Assembly: GCA_030847615.1 (NCBI GenBank)
Contig: JAUMIR010000003.1
Span: 27,650,501 to 27,714,500, forward strand
Source of the DNA: Gambelia wislizenii
Lineage: Eukaryota > Chordata > Lepidosauria > Squamata > Crotaphytidae
Direction of reading: 5' to 3'
Length of the DNA stretch: 64,000 nt
Part shown: piece after piece, positions 54,300 to 64,000 of the stretch
Numbering within the stretch: position 1 is the first letter of the stretch
How the letters are laid out: each line of letters opens with the position of its first letter
The notes under the pieces: model-generated
Database searches by the model: none
What the model was told of the DNA's origin: nothing
What the model saw: only the letters and a program-made list of their open reading frames with translations
Position numbers and translations under genes: made by a program

Positions 54300-56090
54300 G
54301 GTGGAGGTTAGGACAATAAAACAACAATTGGTTTATTGAACAAAAGGCTGTCTCAAAACATTTGGCATAAAGGCTGTCTCTCTACTTATTTCAAAGTTAC
54401 ATTTTGTACCTACTTTAATCCCCTCCCCTCCCTCCTCCCTTCTTTACCACAGATACTCCACTACCAGCTCCATTCTTAACCTTCTCCCAAAAATAAACTC
54501 CCAAATGACAGTTAAACAGCCCTCAAATCCCCCCTCAGCCCTCCTTCTCAACATTCTTTTTAAAGGAGATTATTGTTACTGAATAAAACACACTACAAAC
54601 ATTAAAAGAAAAGCACAAACCAACAAAAAGGTATCCACATTACCAAAGAAGAAGAAGAAGAAGAACTACACACATACCATTAAAGTTGACTTACCACTTT
54701 CTAACCAAGGCATAAACACTTTATCTAAATAGACCTCCTCAAAATTTTAATTAGTTAATAAAACAACTGCTATATTTATGAAATTAACTATTTCTCAAAC
54801 CGTGCAAATGTTATCATCTCTCCATTTTTCTTTATTTTTTTAATAAAAGGTTCCCAATCTTTCAAATAAGTTGTTTATTGAGTTTTCTCTTATCAAAGTA
54901 GGTAATTTATCCATTTCTGTCATCTCAAATGTCTTCAATGTCCAGGCTTCAATAACTGGGATCTCCAAATTCTTCCACATCTGAGCATGTAATAATCTTG
55001 CAGCTGTGGTCATATATAATAACATCTTTTCATATTGGTGCTTAATCTGGTTGTCCATCAGTCCCAATAAAAACAATTCTGTTTTAAAGGAATCCACCAA
55101 CCTCAGTATTTTCTGAATCACCCAGTGAATCTGTTGCCATAATTTTTTTGCTTTATCACAAGTCCACTACATATGGTAAAATGTTCCTTCATGAAGTTCA
55201 CACTTCCAACAAACATTATTAGCCCCTTTGAACATTTTGGATATTGTTACTGGAGTCAAATACCATCAATACATCATTTTATAGAAGTTCTCTTTCAAAT
55301 CATAGCATTATGCAAATTTCAATCCCTTTTGCCACATTCTTTCCCATTGTTCCAGTTCAATATTATTCTCAAAATTTTGAGTCCATGTTACCATACCTTC
55401 TTTTACTTGTTCCAACTGTTTTTAATAGCAATTTGTACATTTGAGTGTACATTTCAAGTGATCATTATCTGTACATTACTGCAATTTAGATTGTTTTCTT
55501 TTGCTCTAAACCATGCAACTCTTTATCCATTTTATATCTTTCCAATAGTTGTCTATATTGGTACCATTGCAAATTCAGTAATTCCTCATTAGTCTTGAAT
55601 CTATATTGACAACTTTCTAACAATAACAAATCCTAATATGTTACCCATTTTTCATTATCCATTTTATCAATTCTGTATAGCCTAAAATCCATAAAGGCAA
55701 TTTAAAATATAATTTAAATCTATACTTACTCTAAATCCTTAAAATAGCCTGTCTTACATAATGATTGTTTAAAATCAACATTAACTTTTACTTTGATATA
55801 CTAGAAATATCCATGCCATCCAAATTTTAAATCATGCCCCTCTAAAGATAATAATCTCTTGTTATCTAGTTTTATCCATTCTTTCAACCAAACAGCAGAC
55901 AGCAAAATACATTTTCAAACCTGGTAAACCCAACCCCCCCCCCTCTGCTTAGCATCTTGGAGGACTTTAAACCTTACTCTTGGTTTCTTCCCTTGCCAGT
56001 TGAATTTTAATAAGTCCCTTTGCCAATTTTTAAATGACACATCATTCAGCAATACCAGTATTTTCTGGAATAAAAACACCATTTCTCCTT
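54300..56090 (-). mobile_element. L1-clade LINE, 3' part
   Basis: Minus strand: 'EGTFYHM-WTCDKAKKLWQQ' (55130-55200), 'IQKILRLVDSFKTELFLLGL' (55060-55120), 'RLLHAQMWKNLEIPVIEAW' (54940-55000), the L1 ORF2 C-terminal region, followed by a 3' UTR of about 500 bases to 54300. Traces of the ORF2 middle ('GGLGLPGL'-type) reach about 55960. Stops and frameshifts show it is dead. The 139-codon + frame at 55173 is its antisense shadow. Confidence 0.7.
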
Positions 56091-56829
56091 CTTAACATTC
56101 TGAGGGTTGTGATTGTTTGGTTACACATGCTGGACAGGGCCTCTTTTCTGCAGATCATCAAATTTCAGAACATTATTGATATTTACAAAATGTGTTTGTT
56201 TACTTGGTTAACACTGTTTTACAATATTTTGATTTTCCTCTCAAACCTCTCATTTTTCAGATCTACGGGGGGTGGTGGTTTCTAAGGTTTATTTGTTTAA
56301 GCATGCAGTTGAACACAGAATGAGCAGTTGGGGTGTTGTTGTTGAAAGAATGCAGTTGTGAAGGTGAGAGAAGGTGTGAAGGAGTTGGAAAAAAGGTAAC
56401 GGGTGAGATTAGATACATGTTATGCTTTGTGGACAGGATATTTGAATAGAAGTTTAGAACAGCATGAGCATCCAAAAATCTTCACAGACGCTTTTAAAAA
56501 CAGGGAAGGATGATTGTGGAGAGATGGGGCAGGAGCAAGGACAGTATTGAGAGGTAGCAATTTTGGCAGCAAAACTTGATGAAGCAGCATGAATAGACAG
56601 ACAAGTTTGTGACTGTATAAAGGTAAATTCATGAATTAATTGTTGCTGTATATTAGGTAAGAACTACTGATTCCTATGTTGAAATCAACCTGATGCAAGA
56701 TGTTAAGCAAGCGGCAAATAATGCTTTGTGTTCAGATATTATTATTTTTTAAAGTGTGGAGTGTAAAGGAAGGCATTTGTGCAAGTAAAGAGTATGCTTT
56801 TTAAGAACGATACTCTAGCACTTTAGGGC
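56091..56829. other. Non-coding stretch, nothing recognised
   Basis: No gene or named repeat was identified. A (GTT)-rich patch lies at 56335. Confidence 0.5.
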
Positions 56830-57460
56830 ACAACATAAGAACACAAGAAGAGCCATGTTGGGTCAAAGAAAGGCCAAACTAACCAGTTCCTTGGGGAACC
56901 CACCAGCAGGAGATTAGCACAACTGTACCCTCCATCTCACATTAACCAGCAATTGATATACAGAGGCATACTGTCTTCAATACTGGAGATAACATATCCA
57001 TTCTAGTAGACATTGATAACATCATTCTCCCTGAATTTCTCCAGTCTCCTTTTATAGCCATCCTGGTTGGCAGTCATCATTACATCTTGTGGCAGTGAAT
57101 TCTACAGTTTAACTATGTGCTGTGCAAAGAAGATTTTCCTTTTATCTGTTTTGAATCTCTTAGCATTTAGTTTCCATGGATGTCTCCAGCTTCTAGTATT
57201 GTGAGAAAAGAAGAAAACAATCTAGCTACTAACTTCTTCTACCCCACACATGGTTTTACACACCTCTGTCATATTTAACTTTGCTTATCATTCCCCTCCC
57301 CCACATGCTAAACAACCCAGAGTGTTGTAACTTCTCCTCATAGGATAATCTACTTCACTTTTACCCACCTTTATGAAACACTAGACTGGGTTCCAGAATA
57401 TTTCCAAGCCCTACACAAAGCTGTACCAAGCTTTAAGCTGAACAAAGCTTAAAGCTGTAA
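56830..57460 (-). mobile_element. CR1/L3-like LINE 3' fragment
   Basis: 'aagaacacaagaagagccat' at the left, then 'ttgtggcagtgaattctaca' and 'gtttaactatgtgctgtgca', the antisense of a C-terminal '...FFAQHIVKL-NSLPQ...' region, typical of an old reptile CR1-group element. No long ORF remains. Confidence 0.65.
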
Positions 57461-57883
57461 ATAGCTTAGAACCAGGGAACAATGGCCTAAGAGTAAGGTT
57501 CATTTAGCTCAATGGGGCTTCCTTCTGAATAGTTGCATACAGGATTGTGTTTTAAAGGACTATCTTTTCCCCATATGAATGTGGCCTGTCAGTTCAGACC
57601 TCCCTCTGTGGCTATTCTTCATGTGCTCTTGCTTTCAGGTGGCTACCAGAGGTAGTGGCTTTTCAGCAATGACACCCTAACTCCCTCTCTAGACATGTAC
57701 ACCTAGCACTTACATACTATGTTTTCTATAAACTATAATGCCCACCCTGTTTGCAGCTTTAGCAGCTTTGTAGAAGATTGAATTATATTCATTGCCTTTG
57801 GCTATGTTTTTAATTGACTACACCGGCTGTTCTTTTATTTAATTTTTAAGCTACTGCCTTTATGCTTTTTAATCTTTGTATTT

Positions 57884-57884
<1 letters not shown>

Positions 57885-57917
<33 letters not shown>

Positions 57918-57921
57918 TGTG
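57885..57921. repeat. (CT)n(GT)n compound microsatellite
   Basis: A run of CT units directly followed by GT units. Confidence 0.95.
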
Positions 57922-58264
57922 CGCATGTGGGGGGGCATGCACATGGGTATATGCATGTACACCTTTTCACTGTAAGTCCGATTCCCTAGTAGCAGCTTGT
58001 GGCTTCCACAACAGAGGCATGATGAATTCGCTATGGATTTTCATCCAAGGAATTTATGGATCTAGCCAAGGTGCTGAATACATTTGGTCAGGAGATAATC
58101 CTCAGTACCTTGGATAGCTCCTTAGAAGTTCAAACTGGATTCACCACCCCACTGACGTGGAAGCCATCAACTACCAATGGATTCCAAAGCATGAGGATCT
58201 CAAGAGATGGCTTTCTACACTTGTGGAAAGTGAACTCTCAGCTCATCTAGGTGATTGATTCTAT

Positions 58265-58520
58265 TGTTGCATTGTTCTTTCTATAAAGACATTTCTTATA
58301 ATGTTCATCCAAAATGTTCCCTCCTCTAACTTAAGCCCATTAGATCTCTAGCTATCCTCTAGGGAAACAGAAAATAAGCCTTAGCTCTCTGCTATCGAAG
58401 AACTAGTACTTGTAGCAACCCAGTATTCGAATATGTCCATCCATGTCCCCCTTCACCTCTTTCTTCTTCATACTAAATGTACCTAGCTCCTTCAAATAGT
58501 TCACAAAGAACTTCTTGACT
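58265..58520 (-). mobile_element. CR1-group LINE fragment
   Basis: 'aaagacatttcttataatgt', 'taacttaagcccattagatc' and 'gtacctagctccttcaaata' follow the antisense order of a CR1 3' region (compare 'cccattgctctgtgtcctag' and 'atgcccagcaacctaagcc' at 48465-48610), but strongly diverged. Confidence 0.5.
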
Positions 58521-59745
58521 CACTGGTTTAATACTGTAACACAACAGATGCCCTCTGCTACCTCCATCTGATCAGGATGCTGGTTGCTGGGAATGAGGAG
58601 GAGGGGGCCATTGGATAGCAACAGACAGAAAGAGACCATGAACACTGTGATGACAGGGGAACAGTAGAAAAGGCTGTGCCCTTCAGTAGATAAAGCTGCT
58701 CTGGATACTCAGGAGATAGAAGGGCAGCATTATATCCTGACAGAGATGGCTTTCAATCTCATTTCCCTCTCCCTGTCATGTTTTGGTTGTGAAAGAACTT
58801 GCAGTGTAAGTGAGCATTTTTCCCAGTGCAAGTCAACAGCAAGATTCTAGTTTCCGCCTGCCCCCTCCTCACTTTTAAATATCTACAGAAACAGTTCTGT
58901 AAACCATGCAAGTTGCCTCACAGCCATGACATGGATTATGTCTGGATTTCTCCTAGTTGTTGTTATGGCAAGCAATTTGTGATCTCCATCACCCACTCTG
59001 TGTTGGCATGAATGAGGTTTGCTTATGCCATCAAGTGCTTTATCTAGACAACTGTGCAGTCCCAGCATGCAGACATCTTGAGAATGATCAGTCTCAGGCA
59101 GATGAATTCTATGACTACTGAGCATGATCGACAGTCCCGTTGGGAGAATAAAAAGCCCCTACTGTTCAGACGTGGGTGGATGCAGAAGCAGTTCACTTGT
59201 TGATGACAGCAGCTGCCAGCAAGGGCAGAATGAAGAGCAGAACATTTTTACAGAAAGTCCAATTTATAGTGGTTTATACTCACAGTATTAAAAGAAAGAT
59301 ATATACAGGTGAAGGAAGTGGCACAACCCTTCTTTTTGTGAAGAAGCCTCTAGAATGTATTACTATTAATTAGGATACCCCAGCTTTTGTTTCTTTGTCC
59401 AATTATTTGGATGGGACCATTTAAAGTCTTGGAATATAGTACAGGGGCCTAGAATGACAATTTGTGGCTCCCACTGTGAAAGAAATACAGCTAAAGACCA
59501 CTGGAAACCTCTGCCCAGTCTCTCCAGAGAATCTGTGCCTAGAGCTACATATAGATTTAAATAAAATGACTCCTTTTATTTGTCACATCTTGTACTTAGA
59601 GCAATCATTTTCACTGCTGACAATGCAATCCTCTGTATGTCTATATTCAATTCATGTACAAAGTCATGTTCAGTTTAATATGTTGTTTTAAGGGCTTTCC
59701 ATGTTCATCTGAGCTCCAAAATGCTGGGGGCTATTAGCTACCCTG
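58521..59745. other. Non-coding stretch, nothing recognised
   Basis: No gene or repeat was identified, including for further WDR49 exons. Confidence 0.5.
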
Positions 59746-61700
59746 TTAATTGGGTGTCATCTGCAAACTTGATAAGCATGCCCTTTGTTCCCTCATCCAA
59801 GTCATTGATACAGATGTTGAATAGCACTAGGCCCAGGACAGAACCCTGTGGCACCCCACTGGTCACTTCTCTGCAGGATTAAGAGGAGCCATTGGTGACT
59901 ACCCTTTGGATTCTGCCCATCAACCAATCCTTGTAACAGTTGCATTGTCTAGACTGCATTTTACTAACCTTTTTACAAGAATAGCATGGGGAACTTTGTC
60001 AAAGGCCTTACTGAAATAAAGATACACTACATCCATAGCATTCCCTTCATTTATCAAGTTGGTAACTCTATCAAAACAAGAGATAAGATTAGTCTGGCAT
60101 GACTTGTTTTTCAAAAACTCAGGTTGACTTTTAGTGATCACGGCATTCCTTTCTTACAGACTGTCTGTAATCTGCTCTAGGATCTTTCCTAGTATTGATG
60201 TCAGGCTTACTGGCTGATCATTATTTGGGTCTTCTCCCCCCTTTATTTTTTTTTAAAGGTGGGGACAACATTTACCCTCCTCCAGTCTGCTGGGACCTCT
60301 CCTGTTCTCCAGGATTTCACAAACATTATTGCTAGTGGTTCTGAGATTACTTCTGCCACTTCTTTTAATACCCTTGGATGTAGTTCATCTGGCCCTGGAG
60401 ACTTGAATTCATTTATACTGGCCAAGTGTTCTGGAACAACCTCTTTACCTATTCTATGCTACATTTCCCCTACTGCATCATCTGCTCAATATTTCCCTTT
60501 TTGTTCTCTTTTTGGTAGAACACTGAGGCAAAGAAGGTGTTGAGTAGCTCTGCCTTTTCTCTTTTCCCTGTTAGCATTTCACCACCTTCTCCCCGCAGCA
60601 GTCCTACCACTTCCTTGTTCTTTCTTTTGCTGCAGACATATTTTTTAAAAAGCCCTTTTTGTTATTTTTAACCTCTCTAGCAAGCCTGAACTCCATCTGT
60701 GCTTTTGATTTTCTGATTTTCCCCCTACATGAGCTGGCTATTTGTTTGACGACTTCTTTGGTGATCTCTCCCTTTTTCCATTTCTTGTACATGTTCCTTT
60801 TAAGTCTTAGCTCAGTTGAAAGTTCTTTAAACATCCATCCTGGTTTCTTTAGATACTTTCCATTTTTCCTTCTCATTGGAACTCTTTGAAGTTGTACCTT
60901 CAATATCTCACTTTTTAGAACTTCCCATCCATCATATACTCCCTTCTCTTTTAGTATTCCCAACCACAGGATCACCCCCAGTAATTCCCTAAGTTTTCTG
61001 AAATCAGCTTTCTTAAAGTCTAGAAGGCATGTCTGACTACTCTTGGCTTCCCCTTTCCTCTGTATAACAAACTCCAGCAAAACATGATCACTCCCCCCTA
61101 AGGATCCCACCACTTATGCCCCATTAACCAGATCATCTCTGTTGGTTAGGATCAGATCTAAAATAGCTGATCTCCTTGTGGCCTCTTCCACCTTCTGGGC
61201 AATAAAATTGGCCCCAAGGCAAGTGAAGAAATTTGTTGGACCTTAAATTTTGGGCAGAGTTGGACTTCCAACAAATATCAAGATAGTTAAAATCCCCCAT
61301 TACTACTACATCTAGGAAGGCATCATCCAAGTCTTCAGTTTGGCTTAGAGGTCTGTAGTAGACACCCTCAACTACATCCCTGCTGTTTCTCTCCCCTTTG
61401 ATTTTTACCCAGATGCTCTCAACCTGGCTCCCAGGATTTAAGTCATGGATCTGTTCACAGGTGTATACATCCTTAACGTATAATGCTGCTCTACCACCCT
61501 TCCTGTTTGGTCTGTTTCTCTGAAATAGGTTATACCTCTCTATCGCTACATTCCAATCATGAGCCTCATCCCACCAGATTTCAGTGATGCCTATTAAATC
61601 ATATTTGCTTTGCTGTGCTAAGAGTTCAAGTTCACTCTGCTTATTCCCCATGCTCTGTGCATTAGTATAGAGACATCTAAGACCATGGCCCATTTCCCCT
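59746..61700 (-). pseudogene. CR1-B ORF2, endonuclease plus partial reverse transcriptase
   Basis: Opens GLRCLYTNAQSMGNKQ and GITEIWWDEAHDWN (61600-61690), then VVVMGDFNYLDICW (about 61290) and LGGSDHVLLEF (61075-61110), all endonuclease blocks. Reverse transcriptase follows: [20 protein letters not shown] (60340-60410), LYFSKAFDKVPHAILVKRLV (59960-60020). The frame is broken between 61133 and 61113, 60604 and 60425, and 60243 and 60141. Not functional. Confidence 0.85.
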
Positions 61701-61859
61701 ATCTGCCTTTAAAGGGTTGTATTCCTCCCACAGTTGGGTTCTTGTACTATTTGCCTTGTCCTCTGTATTTGAGCTATTATCTCCAGCACTTGATGATCTC
61801 CTGCCCTCATGAATACTGTCTCCCTCCCCAGCACAACTCAGTTAAAACTCCTCCTAATC

Positions 61860-62815
61860 AGATCTTTCAGAATCTTAGCAAAAGCATTCCTTCCAACTGC
61901 TGTGAGGTGCAACCCATCTCTTGCCAGTCGTCCACCTCCATGAAGCCACACCCTATGGTCCAGGAAGCCAAACTATTCCCAGCAGCACCATCTGCACAGC
62001 CAGTTGTTTACCTCCACTATCTTTCTCTCCCTTTCTGGGCCATGCCCTTCCACTGGAAGGACAGAAAAAATGACTATCTGTGCATCCAAGTCCTTCAGCT
62101 TCCTACCCAGAGCCTCATAATACCTTTTGATATTCTGAAGGGTATGCCTTGCAGTATCATTGGTTCCCACATGGACCAATAGGAAGGGATAATGGTCAGT
62201 AAGCTTCATTAGTCTTGTCAGCCTCTCTGTTAAATCACAGATTTTTGCACCTGAGAGACAGCACACCTCTCAAGACATCTTATCAGGCCCTCAAACTACT
62301 GATTCTGTACCTCTCAGCAAAGAGTCTCCTACTACCACCACACACCTCCTCTGAGGATTGGCAGAGGCCAATCTGTGTGCTGAACCATCCAAGGTCTCAT
62401 GCACATTCTCTAAGATCTGGCTCTGCTACTCTCCTTCCCATTCCTTATCATCACTGACAAGGGAGAGATCTTCAAACCAGTTCCATGTGCCAAACTCATA
62501 GAATGGCCACTTCTCCTTCTATGAGTCACATTCTTCCAAACATCAATTTCCTGTGTATCAGAACTAACCTCCTCCACAGAGACATCCCATGCGTGTTCCT
62601 GAATGAGGACCTTCTGCTCCGCTCTATCTAAGAAAAACATCCTGCTCCCTAATATTTTGTATAGTGGCTAATCAGGCCTCAGGTTGTTGGACCTTCTCTT
62701 CCGGCAACACAACTAACTTGCACTTGCTGCAGGTGTAGCTCTGCACATCCATAGTCAAAAAGACAAATATCCCACAGCTGTTGCAGGTGACTGAAGCAGT
62801 TCCATCACTATCCAT
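61860..62815 (-). pseudogene. CR1-B ORF1, zinc-finger-like and esterase remnants
   Basis: ATG at 62815 opens MDSDGTASVTCNSCGIFVFL, with a second Cys pair (YTCSKCKLV). The esterase segment at 61973-62266 keeps VHVGTNDTARHTL with the standard G-T-N-D form, and DGLHLTAVGRNAFAKILKDL follows near 61870-61930. Several frame breaks separate the parts. This copy shows what CR1-A ORF1 looked like beyond its nonsense codon. Confidence 0.8.
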
Positions 62816-62880
62816 ATTGAGTACTCTGACGTAGGCACTAGAACAGAATTCTGGGCCTCCCACTAAAACTCTCTCACTAA

Positions 62881-63319
62881 ACACCCATGCCAGACACCCC
62901 TGTTGGCTTCTCTCCTGTTCACCTCTCTCCTACACACTGAGCTCCAGAGACTGGGACTTCAGCTATATACAGAGCTACTGGCTGCTAGCTCCTCCCTCTA
63001 CCTCTCACCTACTTCCTCTCAGCAGTCTCTGACTCACTTCCTCTCAACACAAGCAGCTCACCAAACAAATGCTAAGGAGTCCCGCCCCCCCCCCAGGCAA
63101 GCTTACACTCAGCCCACACAAACAAACAGCCTTGACCCAAGCATGCACATTAGCGTTATCCAACCAACTCTCCCAAGAATTCTCTGGGGCTGGAGAAGTA
63201 TAATTCAACAAACTCACCTAATGCTGCTCTTCCACACACCCATGCCAAACACCCTTTTGGCCTCTCTCCTCTTCGCCTCCAGCTCCTGAGACTGGGACTT
63301 CAACTATATACAGAGCTAT
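62881..63319. repeat. Direct repeat in the 5' region of CR1-B (units 355 bp apart)
   Basis: 62881-62978 and 63236-63319 share 'acacccatgcca', 'ctctctcct', 'gactgggacttca' and 'ctatatacagagcta' in the same order, offset by 355 bases. The segment between is a full unit of the duplicated 5' region. Confidence 0.8.
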
Positions 63320-63321
63320 CT

Positions 63322-64000
63322 TTTCACCTGTGTATACCAGTACTCACTGCAGAGAACTCCAGGTTTATTTTTTAATATTTTATTTTATTATTTTAGTTAT
63401 TTATACCCTGCTCTTTAGCCACAAGGCTATCAAGGCGGCTTACAAATTGTTTTAAGCAATAGCAATTTACACATCTACACTGCATTAAGCAGCTTCCAAT
63501 GTGTGTTAGCTAATTGTCCCCACAAGCTGGGTACTCATTTTATTGACCTATGAAAGGATGGAAGGCTGCATGAACCTTGGAGCCCTCTGGAATTGAACTT
63601 GCAACATGATGACTTGCAGTACTGGCATTTAACTACTGCGCTACCAGGGCTCCCTATTTAACTCCCTAGGTTAAAGTAAAATAAATGGTTTTTATGGGAA
63701 AATAACCCAGAAAACACTCACACATGCAACACATGCTCACAAGAACCATGCAAGGCTAATGAAGAGTTAAGGCAGAAAAGGTTGGATAGAGGAATAGATT
63801 CAGGAGATGGGGCTATAGTTACCAGTCTTGAAGAGTAGAGAAGAACTCACATGGACGTCTGAGGCTGGCACTGGAAGCTTCGATCTGGGGGAGAGAGTGA
63901 CAGAGAGAATGGCCAGTCTCGTCCACAGTGACACACCTTCCTATTGTTTGGGGCTAATATTGATACCGTATTTTGTGTCCTGATGGGGTATTTGGGCTTA
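63322..64000. repeat. Dispersed repeat, family 3 copy C (runs off the window)
   Basis: Matches 39400-39800 almost continuously once the SINE at 63367-63655 is removed: 'tataccagtactcactgcag', 'agagttaaggcagaaaaggt', 'aagagtagagaagaactca', 'cttcctattgtttggggcta'. It is cut by the window end. Confidence 0.7.
63367..63655 (-). mobile_element. tRNA SINE with L2-like tail, complete
   Basis: In reverse complement: 'gggagccctggtagcgcagt' head (A-box region), 'gcaagttcaattccagaggg' B-box region, 'aaaatgagtacccagcttgt' core, and 'aagccgccttgatagccttg' to a TAAA-type tail. 'aactccaggtt' at 63348 and 'aactccctaggtt' at 63661 are probably the target-site duplication. The same target sequence is unoccupied in the related repeat at 39430. 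Confidence 0.85.

Larger units (their letters stand above)
59746..63320 (-). mobile_element. CR1 LINE with 5' end but no 3' end (CR1-B)
   Basis: Reading the minus strand from 63320: a 5' region with a 355-bp-spaced direct repeat, ORF1 remnants (61860-62815), endonuclease and the first part of reverse transcriptase, ending abruptly at about 59746 just at the catalytic ADD region. About 1.3 kb of ORF2 plus the 3' UTR is missing, the reverse of the usual LINE 5' truncation. The right edge abuts the family 3 repeat. Confidence 0.88.

Noticed and set aside
55173..55592. 139-codon hydrophobic + strand frame (membrane protein?)
   Set aside because: It is the antisense of L1 ORF2. Apparent hydrophobicity comes from T-rich sequence.
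57905..58250. Frames starting in the (GT)n tract as WDR49 exons
   Set aside because: The first is translated microsatellite. The second (64 codons) has no WD40 signature and no clear acceptor-donor pair.

Overview
This window is vertebrate nuclear DNA, most likely from a squamate reptile and probably a lizard. It has split genes with GT-AG introns, AT-rich non-coding DNA, and a dense, layered load of repeats: CR1, L2 and L1 LINEs, tRNA-derived SINEs whose 3' tail resembles Bov-B (Sauria-SINE type), tRNA SINEs with an L2-like tail, and many short non-autonomous DNA transposons of hAT and Tigger/mariner type. No bacterial, phage or CRISPR content was seen.

The one complete gene is PDCD10 (CCM3), on the + strand. 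Seven coding exons between 10888 and 31888 join into a 212-codon reading frame, the normal vertebrate length, with every splice junction canonical. The last non-coding part of the 5' leader starts at about 10774 and holds a 7-codon upstream ORF. The 3' UTR ends near the AATAAA at 32265. Earlier leader exons and the promoter were not found and may lie left of the window. A second gene probably begins at 44591-44881 (+): an exon with a strong acceptor, an ATG at 44726 and a consensus donor. Its position, strand and sequence style fit the 5' end of WDR49, which follows PDCD10 on the same strand in human. Only this exon could be supported.

Layout. 1-10773 is upstream DNA with Tigger-like ends, a large 2 x 295 bp inverted repeat (3507-4175), TIR elements and a hAT-like element with internal tandem repeats. 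10774-32287 is PDCD10; intron 1 holds a nearly full-length, decayed CR1 (12381-16400), intron 2 a Tigger2-like MITE, and intron 6 a Tigger-like element plus a degenerate 3 kb L2. 32288-44590 is intergenic and contains two copies of a TIR family, an L2 with a nested SINE, and a hAT MITE with a target-site duplication. 44591-64000 is the putative WDR49 first exon and following DNA, filled with CR1, L1 and other LINE fragments, palindromic MITEs, and a second CR1 (59746-63320) that keeps its 5' end but lacks its 3' end.

No new multi-gene system was found. The items most worth checking are the 3507-4175 hairpin, the tandem-repeated 5' regions of both CR1 copies, the Tigger2-like element, two apparently uncatalogued dispersed repeat families, and a LINE family whose 204-codon uninterrupted ORF ends in a C2H2-like zinc finger.
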